This document shows, one piece after another, positions 50,124-61,100 of a stretch of DNA of 64,000 bases (position 1 is its first letter; each line of letters opens with the position of its first letter). The position numbers and the translations under genes are program-made. The stretch lies in NCBI GenBank assembly GCA_003117195.1, contig BDSI01000032.1, forward strand, positions 612,145 to 676,144, written 5' to 3'. The notes under the pieces are model-generated. The model searched no databases, was not told the DNA's origin, and was given only the letters and a program-made list of their open reading frames with translations. The stretch comes from Eudorina sp. 2006-703-Eu-15. Its lineage: Eukaryota > Chlorophyta > Chlorophyceae > Chlamydomonadales > Volvocaceae.

Positions 50124-51443
50124 ATGTCGCAGTGCGATGCGCATCTGCTGGCCGAGCGACTAGGCTGCTCGCAACCACGATTAGCGTTGCAAGAGGCGGT
50201 CACCGCCGACACGTGCGGTGGTCCGTGCAGTCCATCGTGCAGCGACTGCCAACGGACTTCCTGCAGCGTTGCGGAATGCGATTCAGCGGCCTGCAGCATT
50301 GCCGGGAGCGCCACTAGTAGCCACAGCAGTTACACGGCCGACAGTGACGAAGAGACGACCGACCGCTGCGCGCCCTGCAGCGCTGACTGTAGCGACGACG
50401 AAAGGAGTGGCAGCAGAATGGGACGTCTTGGCACCGGCAGCAGCAGCGCATCTCCGTCAGGGAAGGGACTCCTTCGGCCGGCCATCCGAACGGCTGGCCG
50501 CGATGGGCGGACAGGGGAGACCGCGCGGAAGTTGAAAAGCGTTACCTTCAACACGGCCGGCGCGGTGATTTGCTCCCCTCCAACTCAGGAGGCACTCAAC
50601 CTGCTGGCTACCGGAACGCCGGCTCTGGTTGTGCCGCACTGCGCCTCGAGAAGTTGCGCCGTGTCGTCATCTAGCGCATCTTCCGGAACCTCAAAGGAGC
50701 CCTGCGTCGAAGACATGGAGCCGGCGAATGCGCGAGTGAACGCGCCGGCTATTGGAGCAGCGGCCACGGCATCGGTGCATGCTACGGGGTCATCTCAGCC
50801 GCCAGCGCGCTTGACTGTAAGTCAGGCTTCGGGACAGTTGCACCCGCGTCCTGTACGGCTATTGCCCGCCGCGGATGCTGTTGTGAACTCGCCCACGCCA
50901 TGCAGCGTTGATTCTGCACATGCGCTGGCGCTTGCCCGTGCTGCGGTCGGTCGCCGGAGGGTGATGGCGGCGCTGGAGGAGGCCAAATGCCGCCATTCCC
51001 ATCTGGGTCAGAGGGCGGCGATCGACAGTTGGGCTCACCGCGGCTTCCCGAATCAGTCGGAGGGGCCCTCTCTACAGCAACAGCTGCCCCTGCCCAATGG
51101 GCCCGAGCGAGGGCCGCAGCCGGGCCAGCCGTCAGAACGACCCGTCAGGTTGCCTCATCTGCCGTTGGCTTCCACCGACCTGGACATTCTCGCAGTGGGT
51201 TACGCCTCGAACGACGCGGGTGCGCGCGTGCTGGGCCCGGGCGTTGAAATGCGTAGTGGTGACGGCGTAGTTGTGTCAGGCGCGGCTCAGGTTCTGGGTA
51301 GGTTGCTGGCTGCAGGTGGGGATCTGCGCACATGCAGCGCTGTCGCACTCGATCAGCTGCCGCCCGTGGAGAGGTTGCGGGTGGCGGAGTCTCTGGCAAA
51401 GCAAGCTCACCAGCTGGTTGGCTGGCAGAGGCTGATGCAATGA
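50124..51443 (+). CDS. Hypothetical protein, single exon, Cys/Ser-rich N-terminus
   Basis: An uninterrupted 439-codon frame from ATG to TGA, followed 670 bases later by a TGTAA signal. I do not recognise a family. Residues ~30-60 are rich in spaced cysteines (CGGPCSPSCSDCQRTSCSV, then more Cys), followed by a Ser/Asp-rich stretch and a second Cys patch (DRCAPCSADCSDDERSGS). The middle is disordered and rich in Ala, Ser and Pro. The C-terminal ~80 residues look folded: LDILAVGYASNDAGARVLG, then VLGRLLAAGGDLRTCSAVAL and LPPVERLRVAESLAKQAHQL, which resemble short helices. The Cys spacing does not match a zinc finger that I know. The composition and length argue that the frame is real, but no homology supports it. 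Confidence 0.65.
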   Translation: MSQCDAHLLAERLGCSQPRLALQEAVTADTCGGPCSPSCSDCQRTSCSVAECDSAACSIAGSATSSHSSYTADSDEETTDRCAPCSADCSDDERSGSRMGRLGTGSSSASPSGKGLLRPAIRTAGRDGRTGETARKLKSVTFNTAGAVICSPPTQEALNLLATGTPALVVPHCASRSCAVSSSSASSGTSKEPCVEDMEPANARVNAPAIGAAATASVHATGSSQPPARLTVSQASGQLHPRPVRLLPAADAVVNSPTPCSVDSAHALALARAAVGRRRVMAALEEAKCRHSHLGQRAAIDSWAHRGFPNQSEGPSLQQQLPLPNGPERGPQPGQPSERPVRLPHLPLASTDLDILAVGYASNDAGARVLGPGVEMRSGDGVVVSGAAQVLGRLLAAGGDLRTCSAVALDQLPPVERLRVAESLAKQAHQLVGWQRLMQ

Positions 51444-52108
51444 GTCTGTGTACGGCCGTGACATGTTGAGGTATTGTTGGTCTTGACCATCAGCGATAGG
51501 ATGGCATCGTTTGTGAAATGGACGTTGGGTTTCAAGGGGGAAGAGGGGCTACGTGTTGGAAGGAAGCGCTTTTGCAGTTGTCGGTTTCGTTGGATGTTAT
51601 GCATCCAATCCGTTACCAGTTCGATGGGGTTAGTTGGGCTGAGGGCTCTTTTGGAAGCCATCTTGAGTATGAGGTATCGACCCTGGTATCGACCCCCCCG
51701 CTGCATCGTTGGAAATGCGAACATGTTTTTACAGCTCTTATGACTTCGTTATTTTTTCTGCTTTTTTTCGCATCTCACTGTCGTGCTAAATGATCCGGGC
51801 AGGTAGACGCGGTCGTACCTATGACCAGCAGCTGTCGTGTACGGCACTTGGAACACGCGGCGTTCAGACGTGACGACATAGTGCATCGAATGAACGCTAT
51901 GCCTTGTTTGTTCATTCCTCTGCGAGGCCCCATCGTCAGTTCTGCCCCGGCACTTGTCAGTTTGAGCATGATGCGCTCTTGTGAATGCGGATTTGACAGA
52001 GTCGATGCGGGATTGTGGATGACAGGGATTTCAAGTTCTGCTTGTGAGCTGTGAAGCGGCATCGCTTCTAACTGGAGTGGAGCGAGGATTTTTTTTCGTG
52101 AGTGTGGG

Positions 52109-52113
52109 TGTAA
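52109..52113 (+). promoter_or_regulatory. Candidate TGTAA poly(A) signal of the orphan gene
   Basis: First clear TGTAA after the stop codon of the orphan gene, about 670 bases downstream. Confidence 0.4.
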
Positions 52114-52167
52114 GATCCAACGCAGAGCTGTCGCTTACTGTGTGGAGTGTGTGTGTTGCATATCTGA

Positions 52168-52479
52168 CTAATGGCTGCTATCCCGGCCACCGTCGAAGCG
52201 CTTTCCTCCATTGCGGGGGAAGGAGAGTGGTGTGTGTATATGTTGGTGCAGGAGCGCGTTTGTGCTGCTGACAAATTTGACCACTGGCCGGTTTGTCCTG
52301 TGAATGCTAAATTTGTGGGATTCGTGCAACCGAATTAGTTGCTCGAAAAATCCCATGTCCCGTGCCGCGGCTAGTATACCTGGGGTAGCGATTAGTTCGG
52401 TGTTATTGTGTTCGGTTGCCAAAATTAGAAGACTTTCACGGAGATCGAGGACAGATCCCTGCGTTGCGATCAGGCGCGG
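52168..52479 (-). other. Open frame without start codon, possible exon or relic
   Basis: A 103-residue open stretch on the minus strand. Its composition is more protein-like than the surroundings (RESLLILATEHNNTELIATP, ARDMGFFEQLIRLHESHKF). The phrase LIAT-x-G occurs twice, 28 residues apart. There is no ATG near the beginning. I could not connect it to other exons or a family. Confidence 0.2.
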
Positions 52480-53898
52480 TCAATCGGACGGACTGGACTC
52501 CGGGTGCATTGTAACGATGCAGAGTTGCCTTGTTACGGTAGGTGCGTGGTGGCTAGATCGTTGCAAGATGACGTGGTGGCGCCTCTCGTTAGAGAACCTG
52601 CCGCTTGCTTTATGTAATGGCATACAACAATCGCGAGATGGCATGGCCGGGATTTGGTGTGCCAAACCGTATTCAGAAACAGGTTACACCAACGCACCTC
52701 CCTTACAGCCTACGCGCTCCGCTAGCAAGCCAACGGTTCGGAAGACCTGAATTCACCACAACCACCACCTTCGCGCGACAGCTCGCTCCCATTAAGTAAT
52801 CTGGTTACTATCACCGCTTCTGGGGTCCAACTGTCCACATGAAATTGGCGTCATCCCTACCTCCAGCCGAAGTCACGGACCCCATCATTTCCGGGAACTT
52901 CTTAGGTAGATAGTTAGGTTCAGCACGACATGTCCACCCATCTACTCATTGCAAAGCTCGCCGGGTGCATGTGGCATATGCGCCGCTTGTGGCGCGTGAC
53001 GTGTATTGTTGCCACCGGCGCCGGTGTTGCATCCATCCCACATCCAAAGTTCCAAGAAGCTGGACCGGCTCGCTCTCCCTCATGACTCATCTGATCCCTC
53101 GCCGTCGACGTGGTTCATCGCGGCGTGCCGGACAACAAGGAGAAACCTCAAATCTGGTCATGCATGAAAGTCGCCGACCCCGATCGCCAGGTCTACTGTA
53201 GCGACGGGGCACCCGCCAGGCACTTTGCCCCATGTTCGCACGCAGTCCGTAACGGTCATGCCAGGCACGATGTTGCTACTAACCATCGCTGTCTTGTCGC
53301 AATGCACAAATCGCTGTGGGCCGCCACTGTAGTAGCAGTCCTGGGTGTGTGTGAACGGCCCCCGCCCGCGGCTTCCAGCGGCACAGGTACCATTGTCATA
53401 GCTACATACCTAGAGGGATACCCGCGGCCAGCATAAGAAGTGCCGCTGTCGCCGCCCGAGCACCTGCGGTCACCGAGCGACACTTTAGGTACCGTACCAG
53501 GAGCCCAACGCACCATGACGTCACAACGGCTCGTCGACGTGCTGCCGATTCTCACCACATTCGTAAACCCCCCAAAGACGGCGGCGCCATGCAAGCGCCG
53601 ACGCGAAGGCCCAAGCCTCGTGCCAGTGATCCGAACCGCCGCCCGACGGCGCAATCCACTGTCGAGTGGCCTCCCCCCTGCTATATGTTGCGCCGGGCTT
53701 CCTCGTTGCGTTCACAGACAGCCCTGTTCAGACCCGCCCCCCGCCTGCAACGGCCAACGTATTCTTTCCGCTCACGAAGTCCGCACATCCTTCGTTCGGA
53801 AACAGCCAATAGGTCCCCAACGTGACCCACTAGAGTCCTCGCGCTGTGATACAACATTTTCTCGGCACCGTATCGCCGCCGCCACTAGCTTCGGCGGC

Positions 53899-53903
53899 TT
53901 ACA
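53899..53903 (-). promoter_or_regulatory. Possible TGTAA poly(A) signal of the PP2C-cNBD-kinase gene
   Basis: TGTAA on the minus strand 1.23 kb after the stop codon at 55135-55137. A 3' untranslated region of that length is long but possible; a nearer variant signal may be used. Confidence 0.3.
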
Positions 53904-55134
53904 CACAGGCAACTTGCACAGCGTGCATACTTGAGACATGCGCGCGCACATGCGTACGTATAAACAAACTACACACAACCGACCTTTCCCGGTTGTGTCC
54001 CCAGGTCTGGCTCACCCGGCGGTGGCGCGTGCTCGGCTGGAGGGTTCCCGGCATTGAGACCAGTCCCAAACAGTCACCGGGCGCGGCAGACCGTCGAGGA
54101 CCGCTACTATGGGACGCGTGCGACCTGTCCGTGGCGCCCTTCCTTCGACCTCAGCTGAACCCATTTCGCACATCTCCTTCCCTTCTTGCACCGCCGTGGC
54201 AACGGCAACCGAGCATGTGTCCGCCAGTTCCCCGCGCGCCCCACCGGCGCGCTCTCGTTCACCAGGCCGCTCATCACGCAGCGCAGTCACAGCCGGTTGC
54301 GGCGAACACCAGGTCAACGCACAAACACGTCCACACTCGGTGCAGCAGCGGGGCCGAATACCGAGAGCCCAATGCCCCCTGGGTCGCCCAAGCACGCATA
54401 CTGCCTCGGGGCCCACCAAGGGGCAACCATGGCAGCAAGCCGTGACGGGGCCGCGGCAGTGCTGGTATGCTTCCGTCACTGTGCACGTCAAAGGCACACG
54501 CAGCCGCTATCTTGGTCAATTCCAACGACGCTTGCGCTCGTGGCGAGGGCAGGAGTTGATAATTGCGAGGTAGTGGTCCAGGCTGGGGCCCCCAACGGCG
54601 GATGCGCCGTGAGGCATCTCTATATCGTTCACCCCTCGCCAACCACATGCTCCTGGCCTTGCTCCGCACCCCTCATCACAGGGCGCCAACGCTTCCCGAA
54701 CACTACTCACGTCCGTCGTTCAACGACGACGTGGCCGGGGCATTCATTTTCCCTCACCCACTCCTCGTCACACAACCAAAGAAAGATATACATGCACACG
54801 CGTCTCGGCAAATCTTCGCCGTACATCTAACACCCCGGACATAATCCCATCCATCGCATGCAACGCACATGGGACACGCCGCAGTGGGGGCTACGGCATT
54901 GACACCCGGCCCGAGAGTACCCGTGTCCGTTCGCCGTGGCGCCCTCTCCCCACCTGCGGCCGCCCAATTCGCTGCCGCTTGCAACCTGGCGTTCGGCAGC
55001 GTTGGTGACAAGCATGTAACCACGGCCACGAACGGCAGCAACGGCGGGAGCTGCTGCGCCATCGCCGGCAGAGCCGGCCGCTGCAGCGAGTTGAGGTACA
55101 TCGCAATGACCGAAGCCGCAGATTACGTTCTCGC

Positions 55135-58100
55135 TCAAAAGTTGTTGGCCCATGACATATCCCCGTCGTAGGACCGCGGGTCGAAGTGCGCGTAGGCAAC
55201 GCCCTCGAAGTTGTAGATGCGTTCCCGAATACCCGGTGGCGCCATGTACCTGAGCGGCGGCGCGGGCAGTGAAGGCGACATGGCAGAGCGTGACACGATG
55301 ACGTTTCAGGACCACCCAGGAGAGCTATCGTACCTTGCAGCACATGCCCTTACTGGACGCGCTGAAACATACATAATCAACAGGGTTTGACGCAGCGACA
55401 TACGTATCCAAGATCGGATCTTCCGCAAGGACACCTCGCACAACGCTGGTTGTCCTGAGTCGAGAAATTTGAAATGGGTTACCTCACAGCCTGCTACTCT
55501 CCTTGCGTATGCAAGTGAAGAAGTGATATCCTCATGATGTTTGCTGTCCGCTCCCGCAAGGAATGCCCTTCCCCCGGGGACATCCGTAGCAACAAACACA
55601 GCGAGATGCCTGCGGCCAGGCCCCGGCAACCAGCGTGGCCCCCGACGGTCCGCTCATCTGCCCCCCCCGCACCTGTGCTCCAGCAGTGCGTCCCAGTTCA
55701 TCGCCGCAAACCAGGGGTGGCGCTTGAGGTGGCGCAGTGAGGCGGGGCCCTGGCCGCCCAGTCGTGAGGCGGGGTCGTGCTGCAACAGCCGCTCCAGTAG
55801 GTCGCGAGCGGCGGGTGAGAAGTGCGGCGGGAAGACCAGGTGGCGCGACACGATGCGGCGGTAGATGCGCAGCTCGTCGTCGCCCGGGGAGGCGAACGGC
55901 GTCTCCCCCGACATCAGGCAGTAGATGAGCACTCCCAGGGCCCACAGGTCCGCGGACTGCGTGGGGCGGGACGGGAGGAGTGCGAGGGGACGACGGGGTC
56001 AAATGACGGGCTGATGGACCGATGACATGTCAGCGCGGAGCGGAGAGGTGCTGCCAGACAGATCCCACCCGTGACGTCCCCGTGCCTGAGCTGGCCGGCT
56101 GCCGCGGAAAAGCATACAACGGCAAGACGTTGACTTTCGCCCCGTCAGTGCATGTGCTCATTTCGTCCAAAGACCCCTGCCCGCCCCTTCTCGGCACCCA
56201 TACTCACCTCCGTGTGCCCCCGCCCCTCCACCACCTCGGGTGCCAGGTACTCGGGGTTGCCACACAACGTGAACGCCCGGCCCTCGTTGCGGCGGGCGAA
56301 TCTGGGGAGGGGGAAGCGAGGTTTCCAGCAGATGCAGAACCGTCAGCATCCGCACCATCAGCTGTTCAGCAACTCTACCCCTTTGCCTCCGTACCCCCTT
56401 GCCTCCGCTTGGAACAGGGTAACCCTTCCGTTCCACGGCCCGCCCTTCCGCCCGCCGCAGCCCCACACGGTTTCCGCCCTGCACCCACCTGAAGTCCACC
56501 AGCTGCACCTGGCCTCCCTCCGTCACCACCACCGAGTGCACCGACAGCCCTCGGTAGATGACCCCCGACCAGTGGAGGTGCTCAAGGCCCAGCACCACAC
56601 TGGCGGCGATGTACATGGCGGACGCCTCGTCGAACGGCAGCGGCACCATCAGGCAGTCCAACGTGCACAGCCCCACCGTCATCAACACCTGGAGGAGGTC
56701 GAAGGTGACAGCGCGCAGGCAAAGTTGCAAGGAGCGGACAAGATCACAAGACACAAGCACGCCACCTCGCACGCGTCAAGGCTCGATCGCGCGCTTGCAG
56801 GTTGTTGCACATGCGGGGAGCCAAGCTCGGCACAAGCACACGGTGCTGCAACAAGACGGGAAGCTTCCGCCCGCCGGGCTGCAGCGAGCCCCCCCGCCGC
56901 CGCCGCCGCCGCCGCCGCCGCACCTCCGCCAGCACACGGTTGTCCTTGAAGCTCTTTAGGACTCCGGGCACAAAGAAGCTGGGCTCCAGCGAGCGGGTCA
57001 CGTCCCGGGAACGTATCACCACCGCCTGCTTGTTGAGGGCCACCACATCCGCCACACTGGTGACGCGGACCTGGGGGCATTACAACCGAGCGGAGGGACG
57101 GAGCCTTGCTGTGCAGCAGCGAATACCGAGGGCCACCAAGACGCCGTCAGCTCACAAGACGACGCCTGCGAGTTGCCACCACGAGCGTGTAACGGCATGC
57201 GCATGCAACACACGCTTCCGCTCCCAAATCCCGCAACCCCGCCGCCTCCACCGCCCCTCCTCGGCTCCTTGCGCAACACTAAACGTCACGAGTTCGCGCC
57301 CGACTGTCCCCCGCCCGAGCAGCCCTTCCAACCTCACCGTATAGACCTCCTCGCTGGCCTTGTGCTCCATGAGCATGAGCGCCGAGCAGTCTGTGGACCC
57401 GAGCAGCCCGCGCGCCGACAGCTCCTCCAGCGTGAACTGCGCCTGGGCCACCTGCAGTCCCGAGGCCATGGTCTTGCGGGACAGCACCTCCCGCTGCATC
57501 GCCACCGCCTCCTTCCAGGCGGCCTCGCTGTCGATGATGTCCTGCACGTACGCGCGCGGACATTGCACATCAACACACATGTGATTGGATTGAGGCGCGC
57601 AGTTACATACGGTACACATACATGTGGGTTGCAAGAGGCCGCCTACGCGCATGGGTGCAAGGAGGGCTTGCTGCCTGGGCGCAACATTAATCATGTCCTG
57701 GCAAGAGGTCCCAACATCGCGCATGTGCTGGCCTCCAATGTCCGTGCATACGAAAGTCGTCACTTCTGCACTCTTTCTTCACAACGGAGTACAGCACGCC
57801 ACCGGCTCCCACCTGCAGCGGCCCGAACACCGACTCGAACCTGGCCCTGCTGATGGCCAGCAACGTCACCCGGCCGCTCGCCACCACGTTGGCTGCCCGC
57901 TTCGCGGAGGTCAGCAGAGCTCGCTCCCCGAAGTACTGGCCCGCGTACAGCCGCAAGACCTGTTGTGTAATAGTGAAAAGGGTCAAGGGAAAGGGCGCTC
58001 TATAGGGCAACCGCTAGCAGCGCCTGCCGGGACAGGACTCATTCGGCACGTGGGGGTATTCGGTTAAGCAGACAACCAACATGACGATCGGTGCTCTCGT

Positions 58101-61100
58101 GGCCCTAGCCGCATGACAACGCACCACTCGCATGCGGCCTTCGTCCTAAAGGTCCTCTCCTTCCTCCCAGGTCACTGTGATTCTTGTTCGCGAGCCCATC
58201 CCCAAGAGGCGTAAAGCGCGTGGAAGTTCAGGGGGCCCTTGTTCCAACGACGCCACCTCAAAAATGCGCACCTCCTTGGCCTGCTCGTCCGGGTTGGCCA
58301 GGTTCTTCTTCACGGTGCACGACACCTCGCCCGAGGCGATGACGAAGAAGTCGCGCCCCTCCTCGCCCTGACGAATCACATAGCTGCCATCCTCGAACGT
58401 CACCTAAGGGAGTGCACCGGCAGCCCAGGGCGGAGTGCGTGAGTGCGAGGCTACGCGCATCTCCATGTGCGTGCAGGGAGGCGAAGGGCTGTGACTGGCA
58501 GCCGCCTCGATCGGCAAGGACAGCCGCAAGTACATCTGGCAGCCTTCCGGTGCCCAACATGAAATGACTTGAAAGTGGGTATTGAGGTATCACAAGTCTG
58601 TTTGAGAGTCTGTTGGCGCATTATCGATGCACAGTGCACTGACGGCTTACAACGGGACACCCACCCCCTCAAGTATGCCCCTTGCGACGCTTTCCCAACT
58701 CGTTCCCCCCCCTCCCGCGTCTCCCGGTCCCCACCTCGTCCATCAGCTCCGCCAGTCGCTGCAGCTGCGTGAGCGGCAGGCACTGCAGCACCTCCACACC
58801 CCGCAGCGTTCGCACTGTGGCACTGGGCTGGCCGCCCGCCGCCACCACGGAACGGAAGGCGGAGCGGTGCAGCCGGTAGAGCATGCCGTCGGTGCGGGCC
58901 ATCACGGTCGCCGCGCGGGGCTTGTTGTACAGCAGGGCCAACTCGCCGAAAGACGCCTGCGGGCGGATAAGGTTTCGGTGTTCAGGAAAGGGAATTGGCC
59001 TGGCAGGTCTGGGTCAGGCCGCCATGGTGATAGGTGATGCATCACGATTAGCGATATCCCAATCAACCGGCAGGCTGACGTGGGCCAGGTAGCATCTGGC
59101 GCAGTACGGAGAAAAATATAATAAGTATCGATCCCCGGAGCAATCCCTTCCGGTGCCGGCAATCTGGCCTTGCTTGTTGGGTACGGCTACATTACCCCGG
59201 GCTCCGCCCACACCCCACTCTACCCTTTACTGATCAACTCTTCACCACATCTTCTTCACGCAGATCGAGGATTTCACCGCCGCACAATTGCACGTTGCAA
59301 CGATTTAGACGAGTGTGCAACACGCGCCTCTCAATTTGTCCTGATCGAACCCCGCACCCACCGGCTGGCCGGACGCGCTGCTGTAGGTGTGGACCAGCAG
59401 CGGCGGGTCCATGCCCGTCTGTACGAACACGTCGTATTGCCCCGACTCAACCACGTAGAAATAATCCCCGGGCTCCGCCTGCCGCACCACCACATCCCCC
59501 GCCTTGACGGGATACCGCTCAAAAAGCATAAACACGTCCGAGCGCTCCGATTCGCTCATGCCGGTGAACAGAAAGTTGCTGGCGGTGGCGAATGCCAGCA
59601 GCTGTACGGAAGCGGCAGAGAGGACGGAGACAGCGGAAAGGGGATGAGGAAGGGGATTGATGTGTTGTCAGCAGGTAAAGCTACCGCCTGGTGCAGGCCC
59701 AGGGACAGCGGCACACCAGGGCGGCTGTGGCATACTGCCGCCATTGAAGTCATAAGGCGCTGTGGCTTACTGAAGAACAAGAGTGAAAAGCGCTCCTTTG
59801 GAGTGGCTTTTTGCAGCAGGACCTTCAGAGTCGGGAAGGGCATAGTCGTGAGCATGGAAGGGCGGATCCATCTGTCGGTTCAATGTGGCAGCTGGCGATC
59901 CATCTATGGTTTCAATGTGGCAACTGGCGCGGCAGATTGCGTTTCGAAACCGGCCCAGTTACCCTACGGTTCCCGTAGGCCTCACCCGGATCTCCTCCGG
60001 TGTCCGCCACACGGGCCCTGGGGGCTCGCCCTCTCCCTCGCCGCCCTCCGCCGCAGGCATGGCCTGGTCCGCCGTGGGCTGCTGCGACGCAGCCACTATG
60101 GCAGCTGCCGCCGCCATGGCCTGCTGCTGTTCCTGAGCCGCCATTGCGGCTGCCGCCGCCGCCTTGCGCTGCTGCAGCAGCCTGAGCTCGCTTTGCAGGT
60201 CCTCCAGGCTCACCGCCGGTCCCTCGATGGCAGCCAGGCGGGTGGTCGGCAGTCGCCGCAGCGCCATGCCGGCCATTGAGGGCACAGCGCGCGTCGAGTA
60301 GTCAAGCGCAGCACTGCAGAGCCAAAGACGCGTAACACAGATTGAGCGGATACGCGGTGAGCATGCTTCCATGCAAAAAGAGCGGAATGTGTTTGGAACG
60401 CGCTTGCGCAGGCGGTGCCGTGCGGCAGCTTACTCAGGTGTACGGCGAGTGACACGTGCGGCACAGGGAGGATGCCCGCAGTACTTAAGCACACAACATC
60501 CTGTCCATAAAACTTTTTGCGTTTGGTAGCGGGTTCTGTGTGGCGCCAAAGAAGCTGCGTCATCCGGAATTTGCCACGCCCTTGCAACAGCAGGTGAGCC
60601 CCGCGTGCCGCAATCCGCCCCCGGGATTGCGCTGCCGCAAAACAGCGATGCCAACACCGATCTGTGTGTTCCCACGTGTGGCCATCTGCTGTAATGCCAT
60701 AATCCTTCGACTCCGCCAGTCCCTGCCTTGACATGCCGCGCGACGCTGCTGGTCCCCGGAGAGTGCACTCACCCGCTGGGCGTGGGCAAGGCCATCTGCG
60801 GCGCCTCGTCCTCCAGGCCCTGGAACTGGATGACGATCATGGTGATGTCGTCGGTACGGGTCTCGTGCTGCAGCCACAACCGGTAGGACTCGGCCACCAC
60901 CGACAAACAGGCCTCCTGGGGGTCCTCAAACTTGGTCACCTGGGCCGGGGCGGGCGAGGACGTGTGCGTGAGTGCGACGGGGACCGGCGAGAGGGCAGAG
61001 CAAGACAGGCAACGGGACCGGCGTGGCATGGGCATTGTGGGGTGGGAGAGCCCTTGCACTTAGTACTGCAGGCATGGCCACTCCGCCGGCCTGCCTTCAA

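Larger units (their letters stand above)
51444..55134. other. Large convergent gap before the PP2C-cNBD-kinase gene
   Basis: 3.7 kb without a supported gene. The left part should be the 3' untranslated region of the orphan gene (TGTAA at 52109-52113). The right part should be that of the minus-strand PP2C-cNBD-kinase gene (TGTAA at 53899-53903). In between lies a minus-strand open stretch (52168-52479) with protein-like composition but no start codon, and several unconvincing frames at 53100-54800. An unannotated gene or old transposon could be hidden here. Confidence 0.45.

Noticed and set aside
53110..54830. Several open frames in the gap before the PP2C-cNBD-kinase gene
   Set aside because: They overlap each other on both strands and have Arg/Pro/Ser-rich composition without recognisable domains.
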